This document shows positions 35,475 to 44,169 of a stretch of DNA of 64,000 nt, one piece after another; the first letter of the stretch is position 1; every line of letters starts with the position of its first letter. Position numbers and translations under genes: made by a program. The DNA is taken from contig CP018627.1 in assembly GCA_002021875.1 (NCBI GenBank), forward strand, positions 2,232,001-2,296,000, read 5' to 3'. Under the pieces are notes generated by a model that had not been told where the DNA came from, did no database searches, and was given only the letters and a program-made list of their open reading frames with translations. This DNA comes from Streptomyces hygroscopicus (lineage in GTDB: Bacteria > Actinomycetota > Actinomycetes > Streptomycetales > Streptomycetaceae).

Positions 35475-36004
35475 ACGCCACCGGGCGGCCCGAGGCGGGG
35501 TGCCATTGACGAACGGCGATCCAACCAACAGGTAGCTGAGCGTGATGCTCTGGGGGTTGGAGTGCACGGCGGACGGTGGGCAGAGCTGCGGCGGTGTTTC
35601 ATAGGTGGTCGCTCGTGAAACACCTGTCCTGTCTCAGACAAGTCCGGACAGTGCAGGGCATTGACCTGCGGTGCCCGGAGATCGGTGAGACGGGTCGGAG
35701 CGGATCGTCTCGGATAAGTCCGGGCGTCGCCCCTTGCGGCATTTGCCGTCAGCGTGCGTCTTCCCTGGGTTGGCAGGTACTGGGTGGTCCGGGCCATCTC
35801 TTCGTCCGGGTCGGGGGTGGGAGGAACAGTACGGCGGCGCTGAGTGCACCGAGGCAAGCCGCGGGGTAGTGCAACGTCGGCGACGTCATGGCGGGACGTG
35901 GTGGTGTCCGGGTTGCCCGCAGCGGCCCCAGCGCCTGGGAACTATTACTTGGCGTGAATATTGAGGCGCACGCAGCCACCGGTTATGGCATGGCCAGATC
36001 ATGA
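35475..36004. other. Intergenic region with repeated TniQ-element-like end motifs
   Basis: No supportable gene on either strand; short frames here lack motifs. Two similar 19-bp words lie in direct orientation: GTCTCAGACAAGTCCGGAC (35631-35649, preceded by T to give a TGTC tip) and GTCTCGGATAAGTCCGGGC (35707-35725). A third related word lies at 37142-37160, at the 3' end of tniQ. Confidence 0.45.
35631..35725 (+). repeat. Two direct 19-bp repeats, possible transposase-binding end sites
   Basis: The copies at 35631 and 35707 match at 15 of 19 positions (consensus GTCTCrGAyAAGTCCGGrC). A diverged copy, CTCTCAGATGAGTCCGGA, overlaps the tniQ stop. Spaced repeats of about 19-22 bp near the tips are how Tn5053/Tn7-like elements bind TniA/TnsB. 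That role is inferred from the tniQ gene nearby. Confidence 0.45.
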
Positions 36005-36430
36005 AAGGATCGCAACGGGGGCGGCAACGACACTTGCCGCAACGGCCGCCTCACTACGCCCACCCATGCCGCACCGGCCTGGGACAAGACCGTCAAGTGC
36101 AAGCAGAAGGACTGGGACGACCGGGTGAATCCCACCCGTGTCGGCAACAGCAAGCTCGGCTGGAAGCACTTCTCCGGTCCGCACGACATCAAGAAGTGCA
36201 AGATCGTCAATGCCGCTATCAACGGCAAGCCCGACAAGAAAAACGGCGCCCGCCTTGAGTACTGGGCCTATGCCTGGAACGGCAACCGCCGTGTGCAGGT
36301 CATCGTGATCGTCCAGTACGCCCGCAAGACCGCCGACGGAGACTACGACGCCGGCGCTGGCCAGACGATCGGTGTCATCACCGCCTACTGCAAGGGCATG
36401 AACAGGTGCCCGAACTGGCTCAACCAGTGA
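36005..36430 (+). pseudogene. Orphan C-terminal domain, possibly a polymorphic-toxin tip
   Basis: An open frame follows TGA 36002-36004 and has no good start until GTG 36125, so the 5' part is missing. It reads GNDTCRNGR, WDKTVKCKQKDWDDR, SGPHDIKKCKIVNAAINGK, WAYAWNGNRRVQVIVIVQYA and ends YCKGMNRCPNWLNQ. It has five cysteines, is basic and strand-rich, and has a compact C-terminal end. The shape (small, N-terminally truncated, 13 nt before an acidic partner) resembles displaced toxin tips of Rhs/WapA-type proteins. No known nuclease motif was recognised, so toxin activity is a guess. Confidence 0.45.
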
Positions 36431-36443
36431 CATCGTTTGACGC

Positions 36444-37103
36444 GTGACTCTCACGTACGACGACATCGCGGAGCAGCAGGCGGACATCGTCCATCTGCTG
36501 CTCCACCACATTCACGCCCCCCTGCCCGATGGCCGGTTCATCCGTGGCGTCCTGCCCTCGCCGTCTCCCGCCGCAGGGGTCCGGATCGTCACTGGCCCTA
36601 AACGTGCAAGTGTTCCAGGTGGCTTGATGATCTGGGAGATCCCTCTGCGCACCATCGACGACCCTGAGGAGCTAGCGGGCGCGAATGACGTCCTCGGCCT
36701 CGTGCGTGCCGTGAACACCGGCACCCAGATCTTCTGCAGCAGCCGTGTCGACACGGTGATGGGCATGACCCTCATCCATGTGGATCCGGCGCAGGTCGCT
36801 CCCGTCGGCCCGGGAGAGTGCGACAACGCTTTCACCATCCTGCGCACCCTTACCTACCCCTGGACCGAGGAACTGCCCGACCCGCGGCTGCGAGGATTCC
36901 TCCTCCAGGGCCCCGACCGGATGCGCCTGTATGTCGACCACGAAGAAGACACCGAAGCGGTCGCCGTCGACGTACGGCCGTCCGGTGCTCTGACCGCTCT
37001 GCTCGCGGCTCTTCCCTCCCTGATCGAGGAAAGGGAACGGATCGTGCTGAGCGATATCAACGACCCACACTGCTCACGGCTGATCAACCTCGTGGATTGG
37101 TGA
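36444..37103 (+). CDS. Candidate immunity protein (unknown family)
   Basis: 219 residues from GTG 36444, 13 nt after the toxin-like frame. Acidic, with a balanced alpha/beta pattern and no signal or membrane segment. Stretches such as PGGLMIWEIPLRTIDDP, DNAFTILRTLTYPWTEELPD and MRLYVDHEEDTEAVAVDVR are seen. I do not recognise the family. An acidic cytosolic protein directly after a basic truncated tip is the usual immunity arrangement. It is intact although the upstream frame is truncated, as expected if protection is still useful. Confidence 0.6.
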   Translation: MTLTYDDIAEQQADIVHLLLHHIHAPLPDGRFIRGVLPSPSPAAGVRIVTGPKRASVPGGLMIWEIPLRTIDDPEELAGANDVLGLVRAVNTGTQIFCSSRVDTVMGMTLIHVDPAQVAPVGPGECDNAFTILRTLTYPWTEELPDPRLRGFLLQGPDRMRLYVDHEEDTEAVAVDVRPSGALTALLAALPSLIEERERIVLSDINDPHCSRLINLVDW

Positions 37104-37145
37104 CTCGTGGGGAGTTTCACCTGTGACTGCCGCGCGGGTTCCCTC

Positions 37146-38048
37146 TCAGATGAGTCCGGATTCCGCATCTCCGGGTTCAAGACGGTGACTTATGGCTGCT
37201 TCGATGCGTAGAGCGGTGTCTCTCAGTTCTTTGAGGAACCACGGCTTGCTGCTCTTCCGGAGGAACCGTTCCTGTGGCAGTTGGCGTATGAACTCGATCC
37301 GGAACTGGAAGTATCCGCTGTCGTCGGAGCGTGCGAGCTTCCTCCAGTGAGGGGAGGCGTAGAGTGCGGTGGCCGCGACGACCTCGGGATAGACGGCGAT
37401 GTAGCGGCGGGCGTCCCAGATTTGCGGGTGGCTGGTGCCCAGGATGTCGAGACGACGGCGCCGGTCGCTGGGGCGGTATCCGCGTCGGACGACGGCATCC
37501 CAGCGGTCGGAGCAGTGTTCGAAGCAGGCGCTGAGCACGACGTGTCCGTGTCTGCGCAGGAGCCGGTAGTGCCGCCGTTGCGCCTGGATCACGTCAGGGA
37601 GGTCGGTGACGTCGACCTGTTGCATGTAGTTCTCGACTGATCGTCCGGTCCAGATCTTGTGCCGGAGGCAGACCTGATCGTGGAAACGAGAACTCCAGGC
37701 CGAGACCGTTGAGAAGTAGGAATAACTCCCGGTTCGGCGGGCGACGCAGAGCCGACAGGGAATGTTCACGGAGAAGTCCGGACGGTCGGAGAGCAACGGC
37801 CATGATCCCTGCCTGAGTTGGGGGATCGCGTTCAGGAGGGTCTCACGGGGCTGGCCACTGACGATGGCGAGCCGTTCGGCGTAGTCCTGCTGGGACTCCA
37901 GCCAGGAACTCTGCGCCAGCACCTTTTGGGCCTGTATTCCGTTCGCGGCGCCCATCCGTTCCAGGTAGGACCGTTCGCTTTCGCGTGGAAACGGTGTGAC
38001 AGGGCGGGGAAGTGGCCTGGTCAGCCAGTAGTCGGTCGGCTCGCTCAT
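37146..38048 (-). CDS. tniQ: TniQ-family protein, orphan
   Basis: 300 residues from ATG 38048 (GGCAGG just upstream). The start PLPRPVTPFPRESERSYLER, then RMGAANGI, is the TniQ/TnsD signature. Zinc-type cysteines appear in CRLCVARRTG and VCLRH, and a second cluster in SACFEHCSDRW. TniQ directs target choice for Tn5053/Tn7-like transposition together with TniA and TniB, neither of which is present here. The gene may be what remains of such an element, and a CTCAGATGAGTCCGGA word overlaps its stop. Confidence 0.85.
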   Translation of the reverse strand: MSEPTDYWLTRPLPRPVTPFPRESERSYLERMGAANGIQAQKVLAQSSWLESQQDYAERLAIVSGQPRETLLNAIPQLRQGSWPLLSDRPDFSVNIPCRLCVARRTGSYSYFSTVSAWSSRFHDQVCLRHKIWTGRSVENYMQQVDVTDLPDVIQAQRRHYRLLRRHGHVVLSACFEHCSDRWDAVVRRGYRPSDRRRRLDILGTSHPQIWDARRYIAVYPEVVAATALYASPHWRKLARSDDSGYFQFRIEFIRQLPQERFLRKSSKPWFLKELRDTALRIEAAISHRLEPGDAESGLI

Positions 38049-38101
38049 CCTGCCTTCCGGCGGGAGGAGGTTCCCGAACGGGACACGGAGCCCTTTCCAT
38101 T

Positions 38102-38976
38102 CTCAGTCTGAGCTGGCGTGATGGAGGGTGAGGGCGGCTTGAACGAGGCTCGTGATGCGGGTGGTTGAGCAGCGCAGCTTGCGCAGGAGCCGCCCGTTCT
38201 TGAGGGTGGCCATGGCCTGTTCGATGAGTGCGCGGATCTTCGCATGGGAGCGGTTGGCGGCCTGCTGACCTGCGGATAGCTTCTTCCAGGGACCCTAGAA
38301 GGGAACGCGGACGGTGCCACCGGCATCCCGGTAGCCCTTGTCGGCCCAGCAGTCCACGCCGGCTTCGGCCAGGGCATCGATGATGTCGTGGGTGCGCGCG
38401 GCCATGATGCCGTGGACGGCCCCGGGCAGTGCGGGCGAGGCCCACAGCAGCCGCCCCGCCGGATCGGTGATTACCTGCACATTCATGCCGTGTTTCTTGT
38501 GTTTCCCGGAGTAGAAGGGCCGGTCGGCGGCGATCCGGTCGATCGGCAGCAGGGTGCCGTCCAGCATCACGAACGCCTTGGCGGAAGCCACCTTCATCGC
38601 TTCGGCGAGGGTCGGCGCGAGGGCGGCCAGGACCTCGACGGCCTCGGCGACGTACCGGTAGGCGGTCGTGGTGCCGATACCGAACCCGGCGGCCAGCTGG
38701 GCCCAGGTATGCCCACAGCGCAGGTGGGCGAGGACGAGCAGGGCCTGACGGCCCACGCTGATGCGCCGCCAGCGCGTCCCGCGCTCGCGGCGGCGGGTCC
38801 GCAGCCGGGCGGCAAGGAACCGCAGGGTGGAGCTGGACACGTCGGCACCGGACGGGTGAACAAGCACACGAAGCTCCTGGTGGAGAAGGTTCTCCTGGTC
38901 GAAAACCCATCTACCAGGGGCTTCACCTGCCTGTCAGCCCAACTGACCAGCTCACCCAGCAGGTTGAAAACAACTC
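38102..38976 (-). mobile_element. 875-bp insertion sequence, copy 1 (IS5-like, DDE_Tnp_4 type)
   Basis: Edges were set by comparison with the inverted copy at 41326-42200; identity starts at GAGTTGTTTTC and ends after CAGCTCAGACTGAG. The tips form only a short inverted repeat (CTGAGYTG). No clear target duplication. It lies 54 bp upstream of tniQ. Confidence 0.8.
38103..38867 (-). pseudogene. IS5-like transposase with an internal amber codon (copy 1)
   Basis: Starts at GTG/ATG 38867 (LVHPSGADVSSSTLRFL). HTH region LLVLAHLRCGHTWAQLAAGF, then DDE contexts FVMLDGTLLPIDRI and CWADKGYRDAG. TAG at 38295-38297 follows VRVPF. The same frame then runs on to 38103 with LSAGQQAANRSHAKIRALIE and LLRKLRCSTTRIT, the usual C-terminus with its Glu. 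Copy 2 has the same TAG, so both come from one mutated parent or the stop is read through. Confidence 0.8.
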
Positions 38977-39152
38977 ACTGTCTGTTTCCGATCACTCGGA
39001 TGACTGACAAGAACAACTGCGTTACTTTGCGCGCGAAGAGCGATGCAGTCTGCTGCGCGCGAGGTGCGTCAGCGTCAGAAGGTGAGCTGGAGAAGGGCGG
39101 TACCGGGTCACAGCCGTCGGGCCGAGTAGTTTCGCCTCCGCGGTTGATCAGG

Positions 39153-40748
39153 CTATGCCGGTGACGGGGTAGACATTTGAGCCCAAATGACCTTTCCGCC
39201 GTCGGGGGGGTGTATCGACAGCCCCAGTGGTCGGTGAGTTGGGCGACCATGAACAGGCCTCGGCCGCCTTCGTCTTGTGGGTCTGCGCGACGGAGGTGGG
39301 GTGCGGTGTCGCTGCCGTCGGCGACCTCGCAGCTCAGGTCGCACGTATCATCGTGGACTACCCGGATCAGCCGGAGCTTGATCGGCTCGCGTCCGTAGCG
39401 GATGGCATTGGTGACCAGTTCGCTTACCGCGACCTCGATGGAGAATGCTGCGTCACCCAGTCCCCAGGAAGTCAGCTGTTCGGTTGCCTGCTGTCGGGCC
39501 GTAGCAACAATGGCGGGGTTGGAGGGCAGCTGCCAGACGGCGACTTGGGAGGCATCCAGAGCGTGGGTGCGGGCGATCAGCAGCGCGACGTCATCCGCCG
39601 GGGCGGAGGGCAGCAAAGACGTAAGCGCTCTGTCGCAGAGGACCTCGAGCATCGGCGCGCCTTCATCCAGGACCTTGCGCAGCCTGCGGATCCCGTCATC
39701 GATGTCCCATTCACGGCTCTCAACGAGCCCGTCGGTGTACAGGGAGAGGAGGCTGCCTTCAGGTAGCTGGACCTCGCGGGCCTCGAAGGAGACGTTAACC
39801 ACGCCGAGCGGTTGGTTGGGCGGGAGGTCGATGAGTTCGGCATGACCACCTGGGGTGATCACGAGGGGCGGTGGGTGGCCAGCCCGGGCGAGGTTGCAGC
39901 AGCGGGAGACGGGATCGCAAACCGCGTACAGGCAGGTGACGCCTGTGCACCCGCGGTCCATCTGATCAAAGTGATCGGTGTGTTGCCTGGCGGTGAGGCG
40001 AAGGACGACGTCATCAAGGTGTTTGAGGAGTTCGTCGGAGGGCAGGTCGATGTCGGCGAGGGTGCGGACAGCGGTGCGTACTCGTCCCATGGCGGCGGCA
40101 GCTGCGATGCCGTGGCCGACGACGTCGCCGACCACCAGCGCTACGCGGGCCCCGGACAGCGGGATCACGTCAAACCAGTCCCCGCCGACCCCTCCTGCCT
40201 GCGTCGCGGCCGGCAGATAGTGGATTGCGAAGTCAACAGCCACGTGGCGGGGCAGGGTCCTGCGGGAGCAGGCTGCGCTGCAGAGTGACTGCAATGGAGC
40301 TCTCGCGGGCGTAGCGGAGGGCGTTGTCGATGCAGATGGCTGTCCTGGCAGCGAGCTCTTCGGCCAGGACAAGGTCGTCGTTATTAAAGGGTAGGAGGCC
40401 GGTCTCCTCGGCTGCGAGTTGACGGGTAAGGCGGGCCACGCCGAGGAGGGTTCCGCGGGCTCGGAGTGGCACCGTCATCACCGTGCCGTCGCCGTTGCGT
40501 GTACGGCTGAGGCTAGTGACGCTCTGGCCTGGACGGATCATTGCTGGTTCGCCGGAGATCACGCATTTGATCAGAGGTGAGTCGATCGGGAAGCTATCGA
40601 CGCTCCCAACGGCGAAGGGGCGTTCCAGCATCACGAACGCCTTGGTCCCTGCCATGTGCATCACCTCGGCCAGGGTGGGCGTGAGGCCGACCAGCACCTC
40701 GACGTGATCACGGCCGGTGGCGGATTTCTTAAAGAGGCCCCTCACCAT
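39153..40748 (-). pseudogene. SpoIIE/PP2C-type phosphatase (GAF - PP2C - HATPase), broken
   Basis: Three frames together give one protein: a GAF-like part (LRARGTLLGVARLTRQ, AARTAICIDNALRYARES), a PP2C/SpoIIE core (GGDWFDVIPL, VGDVVGHGI, LYTDGLVESR) and an anti-sigma-type ATPase (VSELVTNAIRYG, GRGLFMVAQLTDHWG). Shifts lie near 40258 (after LLPQD) and in a run of seven C near 39205, after which GGKVIWAQ leads to the true stop at 39153. The N-terminus is replaced by IS5-like sequence (EVLVGLTPTLAEVMHMAGTK). Intact homologues control partner-switch sigma signalling. Confidence 0.85.
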
Positions 40749-40762
40749 TCGTGAGGGGCCTC
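40734..40762 (-). terminator. Rho-independent terminator after lsr2
   Basis: A perfect 12-bp stem (GAGGCCCCTCAC / GTGAGGGGCCTC) with a 5-nt loop, read on the minus strand and followed by TTT. It starts 18 nt after the lsr2 stop. The apparent start of the phosphatase remnant falls inside this hairpin and is therefore not a real start. Confidence 0.85.
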
Positions 40763-40779
40763 CGGCTTATTTACATACG

Positions 40780-41115
40780 TCAGAGGGCCTTCTGATACGC
40801 CTCACGAATGTCAGCCGGCACTCGGCCGCGATCGTTTACCTCGTAGCCATTCTCCTTGGCCCATGCTCGGATCTTCGCAGTGTCGTCGGTGGCACTGCTG
40901 CCCATACTCCGCGACTTCGGAGCCTTGGCGACGCGGCCGGTCTTCCGCGCCTTCGTGAGGAATGGGCCTACAGCTTCCATGAGTTTGTCGTAGCTGTCCG
41001 GTCCGAGGTCGATTTCATACGCGATACCGTCGATCGCAATTGTGTGCGTCTTCGCCTCTTCGGCTTCTTCGCCTGTGAGGTCGTCTGTGTAGATGGTGAT
41101 GATCTTCTGGGCCAT
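40780..41115 (-). CDS. lsr2: Lsr2-family nucleoid-associated protein
   Basis: 111 residues from ATG 41115; the longer frame to 41298 is a shadow. The N-terminal dimerisation strands read MAQKIITIYTDDLTG. TIAIDGIAYEIDLG and the C-terminal DNA-binding part (IRAWAKENGYEVNDRGRVP, with RGR at 96-98 as the AT-hook-like minor-groove motif) follow. Lsr2 is the actinobacterial H-NS analogue that silences AT-rich foreign DNA. Here it sits between two inverted IS copies in an accessory region, so it is probably a second, horizontally acquired paralogue. Confidence 0.93.
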   Translation of the reverse strand: MAQKIITIYTDDLTGEEAEEAKTHTIAIDGIAYEIDLGPDSYDKLMEAVGPFLTKARKTGRVAKAPKSRSMGSSATDDTAKIRAWAKENGYEVNDRGRVPADIREAYQKAL

Positions 41116-41325
41116 GCCAGGATTGTAGGGCACTGCAATTGTCGTACTGCGGTGATTCCACCCGGCTGCCGAGGAGCGATCAGGCACCTTGACCCATGTC
41201 CTGCGCCACGTCTTGACACCCCCGGACGGGTGAGACACGGCCTGGGCGGTGAAGACAATTCGTGCACAAGTCGGATACAACACCCCAGAGCTACCCATCG
41301 AACACGTCCGACGGGTCTGGTGACT

Positions 41326-42200
41326 GAGTTGTTTTCAACCTGCTGGGTGAGCTGGTCAGTTGGGCTGACAGGCAGGTGAAGCCCCTGGTAGATGGGTTTT
41401 CGACCAGGAGAACCTTCTCCACCAGGAGCTTCGTGTGCTTGTTCACCCGTCCGGTGCCGACGTGTCCAGCTCCACCCTGCGGTTCCTTGCCGCCCGGCTG
41501 CGGACCCGCCGCCGCGAGCGCGGGACGCGCTGGCGGCGCATCAGCGTGGGCCGTCAGGCCCTGCTCGTCCTCGCCCACCTGCGCTGTGGGCATACCTGGG
41601 CCCAGCTGGCCGCCGGGTTCGGTATCGGCACCACGACCGCCTACCGGTACGTCGCCGAGGCCGTCGAGGTCCTGGCCGCCCTCGCGCCGACCCTCGCCGA
41701 AGCGATGAAGGTGGCTTCCGCCAAGGCGTTCGTGATGCTGGACGGCACCCTGCTGCCGATCGACCGGATCGCCGCCGACCGGCCCTTCTACTCCGGGAAA
41801 CACAAGAAACACGGCATGAATGTGCAGGTAATCACCGATCCGGCGGGGCGGCTGCTGTGGGCCTCGCCCGCACTGCCCGGGGCCGTCCACGGCATCATGG
41901 CCGCGCGCACCCACGACATCATCGATGCCCTGGCCGAAGCCGGCGTGGACTGCTGGGCCGACAAGGGCTACCGGGATGCCGGTGGCACCGTCCGCGTTCC
42001 CTTCTAGGGTCCCTGGAAGAAGCTATCCGCAGGTCAGCAGGCCGCCAACCGCTCCCATGCGAAGATCCGCGCACTCATCGAACAGGCCATGGCCACCCTC
42101 AAGAACGGGCGGCTCCTGCGCAAGCTGCGCTGCTCAACCACCCGCATCACGAGCCTCGTTCAAGCCGCCCTCACCCTCCATCACGCCAGCTCAGACTGAG
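41326..42200 (+). mobile_element. 875-bp insertion sequence, copy 2, inverted relative to copy 1
   Basis: Same length and near-identical sequence to 38102-38976 but in the opposite direction. The two copies enclose the broken phosphatase and lsr2 (2.35 kb), so the block could move as a unit or invert by recombination between the copies. Confidence 0.8.
41435..42199 (+). pseudogene. IS5-like transposase with an internal amber codon (copy 2)
   Basis: Same protein as copy 1: 190 residues to TAG at 42005-42007 after VRVPF, then in the same frame GPWKKLSAGQQAANRSH to TGA 42197-42199. The reading frame on both sides of TAG is otherwise perfect in both copies, which is unusual for a decayed gene. 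Confidence 0.8.
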
Positions 42201-42235
42201 GACGGTAAGGGCTCACTGAGCGTTATTCGTAAGGG

Positions 42236-42546
42236 TTACCAGCCGAATCGGTAGAACTCGAGTGCTGTGATGATTCGGATGACGGTGGGAAGTTCTGTGA
42301 GACGTCCTCGATATCCGTTGGCGAGCATCTTCCAGTTCTTCAGGTGGGCGATGCATCGCTCGACGGCGGTTCGTGTTGAGGAGATGCTCCTGTTGTTGGC
42401 CTTGTCACCGATGGAGAGCTCGCCGCCCCGTGATTTCTTGCGGAGCGTGATCGCGTGAGTTCCCTGGTACGCAGGATCGGCCATGACTGGAGTGTCTGCC
42501 AGGAGGGATTCCCAACCGCACTCGCTGAACGCTTTGCGGTCATGAA
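42236..42546 (-). pseudogene. IS5-type transposase, C-terminal remnant
   Basis: Readable from HDRKAFSECGWESLL through VMADPAYQGTHAITLR and RTAVERCIAHLKNWKML to LEFYRFGW. This is the end of a DDE_Tnp_4 protein (second Asp and Glu contexts). The 5' part was removed at the edge of the IS701 element that starts at 42559. Confidence 0.75.
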
Positions 42547-42558
42547 TTGACCCACGCT

Positions 42559-44005
42559 GTCACGGCAGCTGTAGTTCCAGCATCTGTGCAGGTTGGGGCG
42601 GGTGCGGGCATGAGTACGGCCACCGCGATCATGAACGTTTGTGACGACGTATCAGGACGCGGTGGCCGTGGAAGCCACGATAGCCGAGCAGGCGTGGGGC
42701 GAAACGTTCGGGAGGGTGATGCGGGCGGTCGCGGGCTGTTTCGCGCGGCGTGAGGCGCGGGCGACGGCGGCGGAGTTGGTCGCGGGGTTGTTGCTGGAGG
42801 TGGACACGCGGAACTGCTGGACGCTCGCGCAGTTCCTGGGGCATCCGGGCCCGCACCGGCTGCAGCACCTGCTCTCGCGCGCCCGGTTCGACCATGAGCG
42901 GGCCCGGCAGGAGATCGCCTGCCTCGTGATCGATGAACTCGCCGGTCAGAGCGTGGTGTTGGTGGTGGACGAGACGGGGGCTGCGAAGTCGTCCACGGAC
43001 TGCGTGGGCGCCGGCCGGCAATACTCCGGCGCGCTCGGCGGTGTCGGACTGTGCCAGGTGGCGGTGCATCTGGCGGCGTCACCGCGACGACGAAGGTGAT
43101 CATCGATCGCGCCCTGTATCTCCCGGCGGACTGGGCCGCGGACGAGGAACGCCGTGAGATGACCGGGGTGCCGGAGGAGATCGGGTTCGCGATGAAGCCG
43201 CAGCAGGCGCTGTCCATGGCCGCCGACGCACTCGCTGCCGGGGTGAAGGCCCGCTGGTTTGCGGGCGACGAGGTGTACTGCGGCCGCGAACTGCGCCGGG
43301 GTATACGGGCGCTCGGACTCGGCTACACGGTCGGCATCGCCGCTACGTACCAGGTCGCCGACGGGGCAGGCCGCCAGCGGGAGGCCCGCAAAATGATCAA
43401 CAAGGTGCGGCCCCAACAGCGGATGCGCCGACAGACCGGACACGGCACCAAGGGCACCCGCGAGTACGACTGGGCCTGGCTCGACATCCGCCCCGACGAC
43501 GCTCCCGACGAGAACGCGAACAGGGCGGGGACAAGTGCGCTGGTCGCGCGTCGACACCGCCCAGCAGCGGAAGTGTCCTACTTCCGCTGCTGGGCGCCCG
43601 GCGACATCGCGCTCGGCACGCTGGCAGAAGTGATCTCCCGCAGGTGGCGGATCGAGGAGACCTTCCAACTTGCCAAGGGCTTCGCCGGACTCGATCAAGG
43701 CCAGGTGACCTGCTGGAACTCCTGGATGCGCTGGTCGCTGTTCTCCCTGATCGCTGCCGCCGTCCCCTCTCCCTCACAGTCGCCGCCGTTCACGAGGCCG
43801 CCGAGCAACAGCCCGACCTCGTCCCGCTGACCTGCCCCGAGCTCATCCGTCTCCTGCGAGCCCTCGTGCTGCCGCCGCCCGTCCGGGACCGCGAGCACAT
43901 CCTGCACTGGACCGCCTGGCGCCGCCGCCATCAAGCGACCGCCTGCCACCAACAACGACACCGACGTCACGACCAACCGTGATCAAGAACTACAGCTGCC
44001 GTGAC
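42559..44005 (+). mobile_element. IS701-family element, about 1447 bp
   Basis: Perfect 19-bp terminal repeats GTCACGGCAGCTGTAGTTC at 42559-42577 and inverted at 43987-44005. The transposase is broken by frameshifts. Confidence 0.88.
42641..43979 (+). pseudogene. IS701-family transposase with two frame changes
   Basis: Part 1 (to about 43078) has the helical N-terminus and first Asp (VVLVVDETGAAKSS, QYSGALGGVGLCQVAVHL). A missing base moves the frame to TATTKVIIDRALYLP, ARWFAGDEVYCG (second Asp), and SRRWRIEETFQLAKGFAGLDQ (Glu). A second change near 43763 gives the tail LTVAAVHEAAEQQP, LTCPELIRLLRAL, ILHWTAWRRRHQ. The second change is at the same protein position as in the IS701 elements at 52084 and 62655. 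Confidence 0.85.
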
Positions 44006-44169
44006 TCGCCTGGCAGTGGCGGAGATCGACGGGAAAAGCCATGGCCGACACTCGGCAAGCATGTCAACGCCGAGTGACCGGAAGTCGACGCGCTCCCCTC
44101 GCCCCGGAAGACTGCGCGTGACCGGCATGTGAGCAGCCGCACAGGACCCCGCGAACCCCGGTCGACGGC

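Noticed and set aside
36001..36258. Alternative frame from ATG 36001 as the true gene
   Set aside because: Its Gln/Arg-rich translation is typical of a shadow frame, whereas the overlapping frame has a balanced composition and runs to the stop just before the candidate immunity gene.
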